A stretch of 5,038 bases of DNA from Candidatus Roizmanbacteria bacterium CG_4_10_14_0_8_um_filter_39_9 (GTDB taxonomy: Bacteria; Patescibacteriota; Microgenomatia; UBA1406; GWC2-37-13): NCBI GenBank assembly GCA_002784505.1, contig PFLF01000016.1:310-5347 (forward strand). The letters run 5' to 3'. This document shows, piece after piece, positions 1-5,038 of this stretch. The notes below the pieces were generated by a model. That model made no database searches. It worked only from the letters and a program-made list of their open reading frames with translations, and was not told the origin of the DNA. Within the stretch, counting starts at the first letter, position 1. Each line of letters opens with the position of its first letter. The translations under genes were made by a program, and so were the position numbers.

Positions 1-1977
1 AACCGCATTTACGATTGAGGTAAAGTTATCATCGGTTATCACCATATCGGCAGTTTCACGTGCTACATCGGTCCCCACGAGTCCCATTGCAACCCCCACG
101 TCCGCTTGTTTTAGAGCGATAGCATCGTTCACTCCATCACCCGTTACCGCAACCACCTCTCCCAACTGTTGATATAATTTTACGATTCGGTGTTTATGAA
201 AAGGAGTTGTACGTGCAAAAATTTTCACGCGCGGCAATATTTCTAAAAGCTTATCATCCGAATAATCCTCTATTTGTTTTCCGGTTAAAATGTCATCCCC
301 TTCTTCGATGATCCCGGATATGACTCCAATCGCTTCTGCCGTCTTTTCATTGTCACCGGTAATCATAATAACTCGTATACCCGCCTTCTTTGCACGCTCT
401 ACCGCTTCGCGAACTTCCGGACGAGGAGCGTCATGGATGGCGACCATACCTAAGAAAGTTAACGGGTTCACGGGTTCACGGGTTAACGTATTTTCTGTAA
501 CTCGATAGGTGTCAGGAGTTCCAGGGATCCCGGCAGCGCGCAGTTTATGAGCACTGACGGGAAAAGAACGACTGACAGAATCTATCGAGGATAAATACGC
601 AAAAGCAAGTACTCGCAGTCCTTTTCTCGCCCATTCATTTACCCGGTCTTCAATTTTTTTCTTTTCTCCTTCGGTTAATTTTTCAGTCATGTTTCCTTTT
701 TGGATGGTTTCACATATTTTAAGGATTGATTCCGGTGCCCCTTTGGAAAAAAGAGTTACACCTCGGAGGTGTTGTACAACCACACTCATCCGTTTTGTCA
801 TACTATCAAAGGGTTGTTCGTCAATGATTTTATTTTTTTTCCGCTCCTCCGTTATGTCCATTCCCATTTCCTGTGCAAGAAAAAGAAGGGCACCTTCTGT
901 TGGGTCGCCCAACACATCATAGGTACCGTGATCATGTTTATAAACGAGTGATGCGGTTGAACACAAAACTCCATTTTGAATCATGAGATGAAAGGGGTGA
1001 TTTTCTATACGAGGTAAGTTTTGATTGGTATACTTTGCATCATCAACATACAGTTCCGTGACCTTCATTCTATTGGTGGTGAGTGTTCCGGTTTTATCAG
1101 TTGCTATCAGTGTGACGCTTCCCAGAGCCTCAATCGCCGATAGTCTCCTTATGATCGAACGCTTTTTCGACATTTCATTTACCCCTATTGAAAGGGTAAT
1201 GGTCATAACCGCAGGGAGTCCTTCGGGGACAACCGCAACAGCAAGTGAAATAGCTAAAAGAAAGGCGGGAAAGTAACCGCTTCCATTGAGGAATGATATT
1301 ACAAAAACCGCACCAGCTGCAATGATGCCAATGATACCAATGAGACGAGTAAGACCGGCCAGTTTTTTTTGGAGTGGTGTCTGAGAATCATCAATCACGG
1401 AAAGTTCTTTTGCAATGGTTCCAAACTTTGTCTGCATTCCGGTTTTAGTAATTTCGATGTGTCCTCTTCCCCTCGACACGATGGTTCCTGCAAACAGTTC
1501 GTCTCCGTTTATTTTAGGAACCGCAAGTGACTCACCGGTTAATGCCGACTCATTTATTTCAAGATTCATAGACTCAGCGACCCTTCCATCCCCAGGAATC
1601 TTTACCCCTTCCTCAATAAAACAGAGGTCTCCCGGTACTAAGAACTGACTGTCTATTTCTATCTGCTGCCCATCCCGCATAACCCGAACTTTTGACACAT
1701 GCATTTTTTTTAAGGCCGCAATTGCCCCTTCAGCTTTTGCCTCCTGGTACAACCCAAAAAGTGCATTTAATATGACAATTGCCAATATAAGCCCTCCGTC
1801 AACCGCCTCTCCGATGAAAAAGGACAAAACAGCCGCTCCGATGAGGAGGAGGGTCAAAAAATTATTAAACTGGGAAAATATTTTTTCAAAAAAAGTCTTT
1901 TTTTTACCTTCTTCCAGTACATTTAACCCATATTGTGTAAGAAGCGTTCGTGCTTGTTCTGAGGTAATTCCTTTCAT
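1..1977 (-). CDS. P2-type cation-transporting ATPase (Ca2+-ATPase-like), C-terminus cut by window edge
   Basis: Predicted membrane pump that uses ATP, through an aspartyl-phosphate intermediate, to move cations (family precedent: Ca2+, also Na+/K+ or Mn2+) across the cytoplasmic membrane. The frame is open for 659 codons from ATG 1977-1975 to the left edge. Visible in order: short N-terminal cation-ATPase domain (1-35), helices M1 (~40-56) and M2 (~58-76), actuator-domain TGES (147-150), M3 (~211-231), M4 with PEGL (251-254; Glu252 matches a known ion-ligand position), phosphorylation motif DKTGT (Asp294), nucleotide-binding KGAPE (412-416), TGDN (540-543) and hinge TGDGVNDA (612-619). All catalytic motifs are intact. 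The 200-odd residues with M5-M10 lie outside, so ion specificity cannot be judged. The start codon overlaps the stop of the upstream HEPN gene as ATGA and has no clear Shine-Dalgarno site, suggesting coupled translation. About 44 residues separate the N-domain end (Tyr461) from the P-domain strand at Leu506, longer than the roughly 20-27 I recall for relatives, and part of this is encoded by an 8-bp tandem repeat. Confidence 0.95.
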   Translation of the reverse strand, partial: MKGITSEQARTLLTQYGLNVLEEGKKKTFFEKIFSQFNNFLTLLLIGAAVLSFFIGEAVDGGLILAIVILNALFGLYQEAKAEGAIAALKKMHVSKVRVMRDGQQIEIDSQFLVPGDLCFIEEGVKIPGDGRVAESMNLEINESALTGESLAVPKINGDELFAGTIVSRGRGHIEITKTGMQTKFGTIAKELSVIDDSQTPLQKKLAGLTRLIGIIGIIAAGAVFVISFLNGSGYFPAFLLAISLAVAVVPEGLPAVMTITLSIGVNEMSKKRSIIRRLSAIEALGSVTLIATDKTGTLTTNRMKVTELYVDDAKYTNQNLPRIENHPFHLMIQNGVLCSTASLVYKHDHGTYDVLGDPTEGALLFLAQEMGMDITEERKKNKIIDEQPFDSMTKRMSVVVQHLRGVTLFSKGAPESILKICETIQKGNMTEKLTEGEKKKIEDRVNEWARKGLRVLAFAYLSSIDSVSRSFPVSAHKLRAAGIPGTPDTYRVTENTLTREPVNPLTFLGMVAIHDAPRPEVREAVERAKKAGIRVIMITGDNEKTAEAIGVISGIIEEGDDILTGKQIEDYSDDKLLEILPRVKIFARTTPFHKHRIVKLYQQLGEVVAVTGDGVNDAIALKQADVGVAMGLVGTDVARETADMVITDDNFTSIVNAV
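458..489. repeat. 8-bp tandem repeat (4 units) inside the ATPase gene
   Basis: Four consecutive octamers read gttaacgg, gttcacgg, gttcacgg and gttaacgt on the plus strand. The unit is not a multiple of three, so successive copies are read in different frames, yet the ATPase frame stays open and gives the peptide TLTREPVNPLTF (about residues 498-508). It sits in the loop joining the nucleotide-binding domain to the phosphorylation domain, where length variation should be tolerated. The outer units contain the palindrome gttaac. The unit resembles the nonamer (g)ttataacg found in the two intergenic repeats on the right of this window. Confidence 0.85.
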
Positions 1978-2507
1978 GCTTGTGGTTGGGCGGCGTACCC
2001 TAATAATTTTTTATTTACCTTCATGGTCCGCAACTCATCAAATGTTGCCTCCATCGTCAAAAGCAACTCTTCAATAATGTCTTCAGCGTCGGTAAACGAA
2101 ATAGCACGCAGGTTGTGTGGGAAATAGTGAAATATTTCGTTTCGGCCAAGCTTCCATGTTTGCCAAATGCGCAGCGCAACAGATTCACGCGAACACTCAA
2201 TAATTTGGCGGTATAACGATCTTTCTCCTAGTCGGGCCATGAGATGGGGAGAAAGTAATTTTCCCAAACGGAGATGGTCCGAAATATAGTCAAGGTGTGA
2301 AATAAAACCTATATCTTTAAAGAACTGTTTTAAAAAACCCTCATACGTTTTTGCGAAGGGGAAAACGAGGAAAGAGTAGTCTTTAAACTGGTATGCGTGA
2401 TCTTTTATTATGTCATGCTGGAGGTATTTACCTTCTGAAATAAGATCTTTTTGCGTCTGTGAAAAATACTCCCAGATAGGTTCACTCTCAATGCTAAGCT
2501 TATCCAT
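1974..2507 (-). CDS. HEPN-domain protein, putative ribonuclease (possible RnlA-like toxin)
   Basis: A 177-residue protein, mostly predicted alpha-helical, with no signal peptide or membrane segment. The key feature is R122-N-E-I-F-H127, which fits the HEPN catalytic pattern R-polar-X3-H and lies near the end of a helix following WQTWKLG. Upstream, FPFAKTYEGFLKQFF (49-63) looks like the first HEPN helix with a conserved Glu (E56), and DAEDIIEELL (140-149) like a closing helix. HEPN proteins are commonly metal-independent RNases in toxin-antitoxin, abortive-infection and CRISPR systems. The EGFLK helix plus RN-X3-H combination recalls RnlA/RNase LS-type toxins, but that link is from memory and weak. 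No nucleotidyltransferase (MNT) or other small antitoxin gene is adjacent. The ATG lies 5 bases after a possible -10 box, so the mRNA may be leaderless. The TGA stop overlaps the ATPase ATG by 4 bp, placing both genes in one transcript. A non-catalytic role is possible. Confidence 0.72.
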   Translation of the reverse strand: MDKLSIESEPIWEYFSQTQKDLISEGKYLQHDIIKDHAYQFKDYSFLVFPFAKTYEGFLKQFFKDIGFISHLDYISDHLRLGKLLSPHLMARLGERSLYRQIIECSRESVALRIWQTWKLGRNEIFHYFPHNLRAISFTDAEDIIEELLLTMEATFDELRTMKVNKKLLGYAAQPQA

Positions 2508-2512
2508 ACCTA

Positions 2513-2539
2513 ACTATACCACAAACTTCGCTCTTGCAA
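2513..2539 (-). promoter_or_regulatory. Candidate promoter for the HEPN-ATPase operon, nearly leaderless
   Basis: On the minus strand TATAGT (2518-2513) is preceded directly by TGG, an extended -10 arrangement. A weak -35-like TTGCAA lies at 2539-2534 with a short 15-bp spacer. Only five bases (TAGGT) separate the -10 box from the ATG, so transcription would start at or next to the A of the start codon. No Shine-Dalgarno sequence is possible in that case. This is a sequence-based guess. Confidence 0.4.
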
Positions 2540-2568
2540 TTTTTTATTAAAGTATTAGAATTGCAATT
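2534..2568 (+). promoter_or_regulatory. Candidate divergent promoter for the kinase gene, with repeated TTGCAATT
   Basis: On the plus strand TTGCAA (2534-2539) and TAGAAT (2556-2561) are 16 bp apart and would start transcription near 2568, about 30 bases before the ATG at 2598. The TTGCAA hexamer is palindromic and is the same one that could serve as the -35 of the opposite promoter. TTGCAATT recurs at 2561-2568, there inside the 10-bp palindrome AATTGCAATT (2559-2568), so the pair could be an operator. No regulator gene is visible nearby. Confidence 0.35.
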
Positions 2569-2597
2569 ATTACCAAATCAATTGAGTGGTCCTTGTT

Positions 2598-3275
2598 ATG
2601 AAAAAAATATTTGAACTTATTAATAAAAACCTTGGATCAAATACATTTCTCCACCTGTTTGAACATAAAAAAATAGAGGAGCTTCCTCTCATCACTATTT
2701 CCCGTGAAAAGGGCTCAGGCGGGCGGCCGATTGCCTACCTTGTTGCCAAAAGACTGGGGGCCCCTTGGAAAGTATTTCATAAGATAATCATAGATGAGAT
2801 TGCAAAGGAGGCAAATCTCGAAAAAGCACTGATTGAAGAGGTTGATGAGGGAAATATTCCCCTGATCGAGCAGATGGTTGACAATGTTTTTGGTAAAGCC
2901 TACATGAGTCTCTCCAGCTACTACAAACACTTAATTCATATCCTGTCAACAGTTGGACATCGTGGACATGCTGTCATCATTGGGCGTGGTGCTAACTTTT
3001 TATTTCCTCACGCTTTGAAAGTCCGTATCATTTGTGAAATGAACGAACGGATCCGTAAGCTGATGAAGTATGAAAAATTTACTAAAAAGGAGGCTATGAA
3101 TGCAATTGATGAATCAGATCGAAAACGAAGCGAGTTTACCAAATCATTGTTCCAACACGATCAAAAAAAGCCACATCATTACGACTTAATAGTGCGCATT
3201 GGAAATGATATAACGCTTGAAGATGCAGCAGAACTTATCACAACTGCCGCAAAGCGAAAGTTCAACCTCAAATAA
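2598..3275 (+). CDS. Cytidylate-kinase-like family P-loop protein
   Basis: A soluble protein of 225 residues that resembles the Cytidylate_kin2 type of nucleoside monophosphate kinase homologues. The expected reaction, phosphoryl transfer from ATP to CMP or a similar acceptor, is not proven for this family. Recognisable parts are ITISREKGSGGRPIA (32-46), a degenerate glycine-rich loop after the first strand, VIIGRGANFLF (126-136), the basic DESDRKRSEF segment (171-180; lid-like) and HHYDLIVRIG (193-202). Where relatives usually have Tyr-Asp-Lys after the first helix, this protein reads Phe-His-Lys (60-62), so the usual Asp is missing and activity on CMP is doubtful. I chose ATG 2598; an in-frame GTG at 2586 would add four residues. 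Neither start has a good Shine-Dalgarno site, although GAGTGG lies upstream of the ATG. It is transcribed away from the HEPN gene and runs head-on into rplA with a 10-bp gap. Confidence 0.8.
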   Translation: MKKIFELINKNLGSNTFLHLFEHKKIEELPLITISREKGSGGRPIAYLVAKRLGAPWKVFHKIIIDEIAKEANLEKALIEEVDEGNIPLIEQMVDNVFGKAYMSLSSYYKHLIHILSTVGHRGHAVIIGRGANFLFPHALKVRIICEMNERIRKLMKYEKFTKKEAMNAIDESDRKRSEFTKSLFQHDQKKPHHYDLIVRIGNDITLEDAAELITTAAKRKFNLK

Positions 3276-3285
3276 CTAAAATTCC

Positions 3286-4044
3286 TTATATACTCTCAAG
3301 ATCAAGCCTCACGGATGGGCTCATGGATGAGGCAACATATACTTCTTTGATATTTACTTTTCCGACCGCCGCAACAAAAGCCTTGATATTTTCAACGAGT
3401 TTATTATCTTCGTAAGACAATCTGCCGACCATCTGATGCATGAGAGGAAACTTTGATTCTGATTTAAAACGGAGCATCCCTTTCATAAATTTCTTTGCAA
3501 CTTCTTCAGGGGTTGTTGAGATAGTGCCCGCCTTAGGATTTGGCATGAGGCCCTTGGGGCCAAGAATTTTCGCAAATTTTGCAATTTTAGGCATGAATGA
3601 GGGGTGGGTGATCAGAATATCAAATTCTATCTTTCCGTTTTCCAAAGCCGCAAGCACTTTGTCATCAAGAACGGCAATACGAACGGTCTTGCCGGTTGAA
3701 TGAGGCAGTTCGACCTCACCCTTAACGCCTTCTTTTAATAAATTGAGATGTAAATCTACCGACTCGTCAAATTTGACATACTTCATTTTTTTAAGAAGGG
3801 CTACCGCAGCTTCTGCCGTATATTTTTTCGTTTTATCTGCTGTTTTTTTTATTGCTTTATATTTTTTGCCACGTCCTGGTTGTCCTTTTTTCTTCTCAGT
3901 TTTTGAACTCTCTTTTTTTACAGCTGCATTTTCCGTCCCCTCACTCTTTTTCGCGGCTTCCTTTGTCTCAGCGGTTTTTTTAACCTTCTTCTCCTCTTTT
4001 TGAATATCTTCTATTTTCAACTCCTTCTGCTTCATTTTTCCCAT
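3286..4044 (-). CDS. rplA: 50S ribosomal protein L1, with charged N-terminal extension and shortened core
   Basis: L1 forms the mobile stalk at the E site of the 50S subunit, binds 23S rRNA and in many bacteria represses its own operon. The signature GPKGLMPNPKAGT lies at 162-174, KFDESVDLHLNL at 91-102 carries the conserved Phe92, LPHSTGKTVRIAVL (113-126) opens domain II, and VYVASSMSPSVRL (235-247) is the C-terminal rRNA-binding strand. Residues 1-57 are an additional low-complexity tail rich in Lys, Glu and Ala. Despite the tail the protein is only 252 residues, because the core is reduced. The loop before LPH is about six residues shorter than in E. coli or Thermus L1 and lacks the usual SDQNVRG. 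Domain II between VRIAVL and FDILIT is about 17 residues shorter. The usual TTMGP reads SSMSP. The ATG at 4044 has no clear Shine-Dalgarno site; a second ATG is three codons downstream. It follows rplK by 43 bp, and no rplJ-rplL follows. Confidence 0.96.
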   Translation of the reverse strand: MGKMKQKELKIEDIQKEEKKVKKTAETKEAAKKSEGTENAAVKKESSKTEKKKGQPGRGKKYKAIKKTADKTKKYTAEAAVALLKKMKYVKFDESVDLHLNLLKEGVKGEVELPHSTGKTVRIAVLDDKVLAALENGKIEFDILITHPSFMPKIAKFAKILGPKGLMPNPKAGTISTTPEEVAKKFMKGMLRFKSESKFPLMHQMVGRLSYEDNKLVENIKAFVAAVGKVNIKEVYVASSMSPSVRLDLESI

Positions 4045-4060
4045 AAATCAAATATAATTA

Positions 4061-4096
4061 TTGTAATTGTTATAACGGTTATAACCGTTATTTTTC
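4061..4096. repeat. 9-bp tandem repeat and 20-bp palindrome at the rplK stop
   Basis: Plus-strand nonamers ttgtaattg, ttataacgg, ttataaccg and ttatttttc run from 4061 to 4096. The last one contains the final codons and TAA stop of rplK (4090-4088). Read in the rplK frame, further TAA codons follow at 4081-4079, 4072-4070 and 4060-4058. Units two to four form a perfect 20-bp palindrome at 4072-4091 (ataacggt/tata/accgttat), which could fold into an 8-bp AT-rich stem. It has no U-run on the rplK strand, so it is not a normal terminator there. The gap holds no other feature before the rplA start. Confidence 0.85.
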
Positions 4097-4513
4097 TACA
4101 TCAATCCCCATGCTCCGCGCGGTGCCTGCAACAATATTGATGGCAGCCGGAACATCATTGGCATTCATATCGGGAAGTTTTTCATTTGCAATCTCCTCAA
4201 TCTGCGCTTTTGTCAATTTACCAACCTTTTCAAGATTTGGTTTACCGGAGCCCAGTTTAAGTCCTAGTTTGCGTTTTATCATTGCAGCAACAGGAGGAAG
4301 CTTTGTTATGAAGGTAAATGACCTATCTTCAAATACGGTAATGACTGCCGGAATAATCTGTCCTTTTAACTTAGCCGTCCGTGCATTATATTCTTTAATA
4401 AACTCCATTATCGGAATACCGTGCTGTCCGAGGGCGGGTCCGACGGGTGGCGCAGGAGTTGCTTCTCCGGCGGGTAAATTTAATTTAATGAGAGTCTTAA
4501 CTTTTTTTGCCAT
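4088..4513 (-). CDS. rplK: 50S ribosomal protein L11
   Basis: L11 binds the GTPase-associated centre of 23S rRNA at the base of the L7/L12 stalk and takes part in factor-dependent GTP hydrolysis and the stringent response. The 141-residue length is normal. The N-terminal domain shows KLNLPAGEATPAPPVGPALGQ (11-31) with the conserved Pro-rich segment, then the GI-IMEFIKEYN helix. The C-terminal rRNA-binding domain shows GSGKPNLEKVGKLT (88-101) and ends in the characteristic GTARSMGIDVEK. No key residue appears lost. The start ATG 4513-4511 has only a weak AGAG about seven bases upstream. It lies 48 bp after nusG and 43 bp before rplA, the usual order of this operon, and both gaps are occupied by 9-bp repeats. 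A TATAAT on the minus strand at 4548-4543, within the upstream repeat, might give an internal promoter but has no good -35. Confidence 0.98.
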   Translation of the reverse strand: MAKKVKTLIKLNLPAGEATPAPPVGPALGQHGIPIMEFIKEYNARTAKLKGQIIPAVITVFEDRSFTFITKLPPVAAMIKRKLGLKLGSGKPNLEKVGKLTKAQIEEIANEKLPDMNANDVPAAINIVAGTARSMGIDVEK

Positions 4514-4525
4514 ATATATTCTCTT

Positions 4526-4570
4526 TTATAACCGTTATAACGATTATAAACTTTATAATTTTTATAACTT
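4526..4570. repeat. 9-bp tandem repeat (5 units) at the nusG stop, filling the nusG-rplK gap
   Basis: Five nonamers on the plus strand: ttataaccg, ttataacga, ttataaact, ttataattt and ttataactt. The last unit encodes the final Lys-Leu-stop of nusG. Because nine is a multiple of three, every copy reads NNN-TTA-TAA in the nusG frame, giving five in-frame stop codons (4564, 4555, 4546, 4537 and 4528 as first bases). The array shares ttataaccgttat with the repeat at the rplK stop. One copy creates a perfect TATAAT on the minus strand (4548-4543) that could act as a -10 box for rplK. Confidence 0.88.
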
Positions 4571-5038
4571 CGTAACCTGTAAAAAATCCAGTTCGACCGG
4601 AGTCTCACGGTCAAAAATGGAAACCAAAACCCTCACTTTTCCCCGCTCATCATCGATAGCATCAATACTTCCCAAAAAGTCAGTAAATGGACCTTCGGTA
4701 ATCTTAACAGCCTCACCGACTGAAAACTTTGTCTTAAATTTGGGTTGCTCCTGTGTAACAAACTTCATGATGGCCTCAACCTCTTTATCTGAGATGGGAG
4801 TGGGCTTTAAGCCGGCTCCGACAAATCCGGTAACCCCTTCCGTTGTACGAACAACTAACCATGAATCGTCGGTAAGTATCATACGGACAAGAACATAACC
4901 GGGAAACACTTTTTCGACTGCCTTTGTTTTTTTACCCTTCTTTATCGCAACTATTTCTCGGGTAGGAATGACAACATCAAAAATTTTATCCTCTACTCCC
5001 AAGCTTTTCACCCGTTGAATGAGAGCTTGTTTTACTTT
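4562..5038 (-). CDS. nusG: Transcription termination/antitermination factor NusG, N-terminus cut by window edge
   Basis: NusG binds the RNA polymerase clamp through its N-terminal domain, suppresses pausing, and links polymerase to Rho or to ribosomal protein S10 through its C-terminal KOW domain. The frame is open to the right edge, with 158 residues visible. About 20 residues of the usual start, including the first beta strand, lie outside. A GTG at 5011 is in frame but is not the true start, because the codons before it (KVKQALIQR) match the family. Seen here are VVIPTREIV, FPGYVLVRM, WLVVRTTEGVTGFVG, the ISDKEVEAIMKF helix and the KOW segment FSVGEAVKITEGPFTDFLG, ending in TPVELDFLQVTKL. 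Length and motifs suggest a normal NusG with no insertion domain. It leads the nusG-rplK-rplA operon, in keeping with the common secE-nusG-rplK-rplA order. Confidence 0.97.
   Translation of the reverse strand, partial: KVKQALIQRVKSLGVEDKIFDVVIPTREIVAIKKGKKTKAVEKVFPGYVLVRMILTDDSWLVVRTTEGVTGFVGAGLKPTPISDKEVEAIMKFVTQEQPKFKTKFSVGEAVKITEGPFTDFLGSIDAIDDERGKVRVLVSIFDRETPVELDFLQVTKL

Noticed and set aside
440..620. Possible frameshift in the ATPase near the octamer repeat
   Set aside because: Codon-by-codon reading from TGDN back to KGAPE stays open in one frame with conserved P-domain sequence (LTFLGMVAI) directly after the repeat.
1772..2077. Plus-strand frame of 101 codons across the HEPN-ATPase junction
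   Set aside because: It lies opposite the conserved ATPase N-terminus and the HEPN C-terminus and shows no family features.
1974..3275. Kinase gene as the antitoxin partner of the HEPN protein
   Set aside because: It is divergently transcribed and far larger than usual antitoxins, and it has no nucleotidyltransferase (GSX10DXD) motif of MNT-HEPN pairs.
4072..4095. Palindrome followed by five T on the plus strand as an intrinsic terminator
   Set aside because: The stem is short and AT-rich and no plus-strand gene lies just upstream. On the strand of the operon there is no U-run.
4514..4561. L1-binding leader or riboswitch upstream of rplK
   Set aside because: The 48-bp spacer is filled by the nonamer array and shows no L1-stalk-like structure.
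4526..4570. CRISPR or other spacer-separated array
   Set aside because: The units are 9 bp, directly adjacent and without spacers; this is a simple tandem repeat.
4110..4898. Long plus-strand reading frame of 262 codons opposite rplK and nusG
   Set aside because: It is antisense to two clearly conserved genes, spans their spacer, and its translation has no recognisable domain; it is a shadow frame.

Overview
The window looks like a chromosomal piece of a small-genome, AT-leaning bacterium. The best guess is a member of the Candidate Phyla Radiation, perhaps Microgenomates-like. This rests on tight gene packing, a ribosomal protein L1 with a Lys/Glu-rich N-terminal tail but a shortened core, poor Shine-Dalgarno sites, and no rplJ-rplL after rplA. 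The lineage is an inference from gene style, not from a marker search. The code appears standard: TGA is used as a stop and TGG as Trp.

Layout, right to left on the minus strand. A transcription/translation operon enters from the right edge: nusG (start outside the window), then rplK (L11), then rplA (L1). The two gaps in this operon are each filled by a 9-bp tandem repeat. The repeat begins in phase with the stop codon of the upstream gene and gives several in-frame TAA stops. After rplA the usual rplJ-rplL pair is absent. Instead a plus-strand gene for a cytidylate-kinase-like P-loop protein (about 2586/2598-3275) runs convergently into rplA, with 10 bp between the stop codons and no recognisable terminator.

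Left of the kinase is a divergent intergenic region of about 80-90 bp with candidate promoters in both directions. The minus-strand promoter would give a nearly leaderless mRNA. It leads into a 177-residue protein with a HEPN-type R-X4-H motif, a putative RNase and toxin or defence-type domain. Its stop overlaps the start of a P2-type cation-transporting ATPase as ATGA, so the two are probably translationally coupled. The ATPase fills the rest of the window (1-1977) and is cut by the left edge after the TGDGVNDA motif, so helices M5-M10 are missing.

Functionally, nusG-rplK-rplA is housekeeping: transcription elongation and the L11 and L1 stalks of the 50S subunit. The left part holds the unusual elements: a solitary HEPN protein co-expressed with an ion pump, and a simple tandem repeat lying inside the ATPase coding sequence. 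No RNA genes, CRISPR array, insertion sequence or riboswitch was seen. There is no gene-free stretch over 300 bases.
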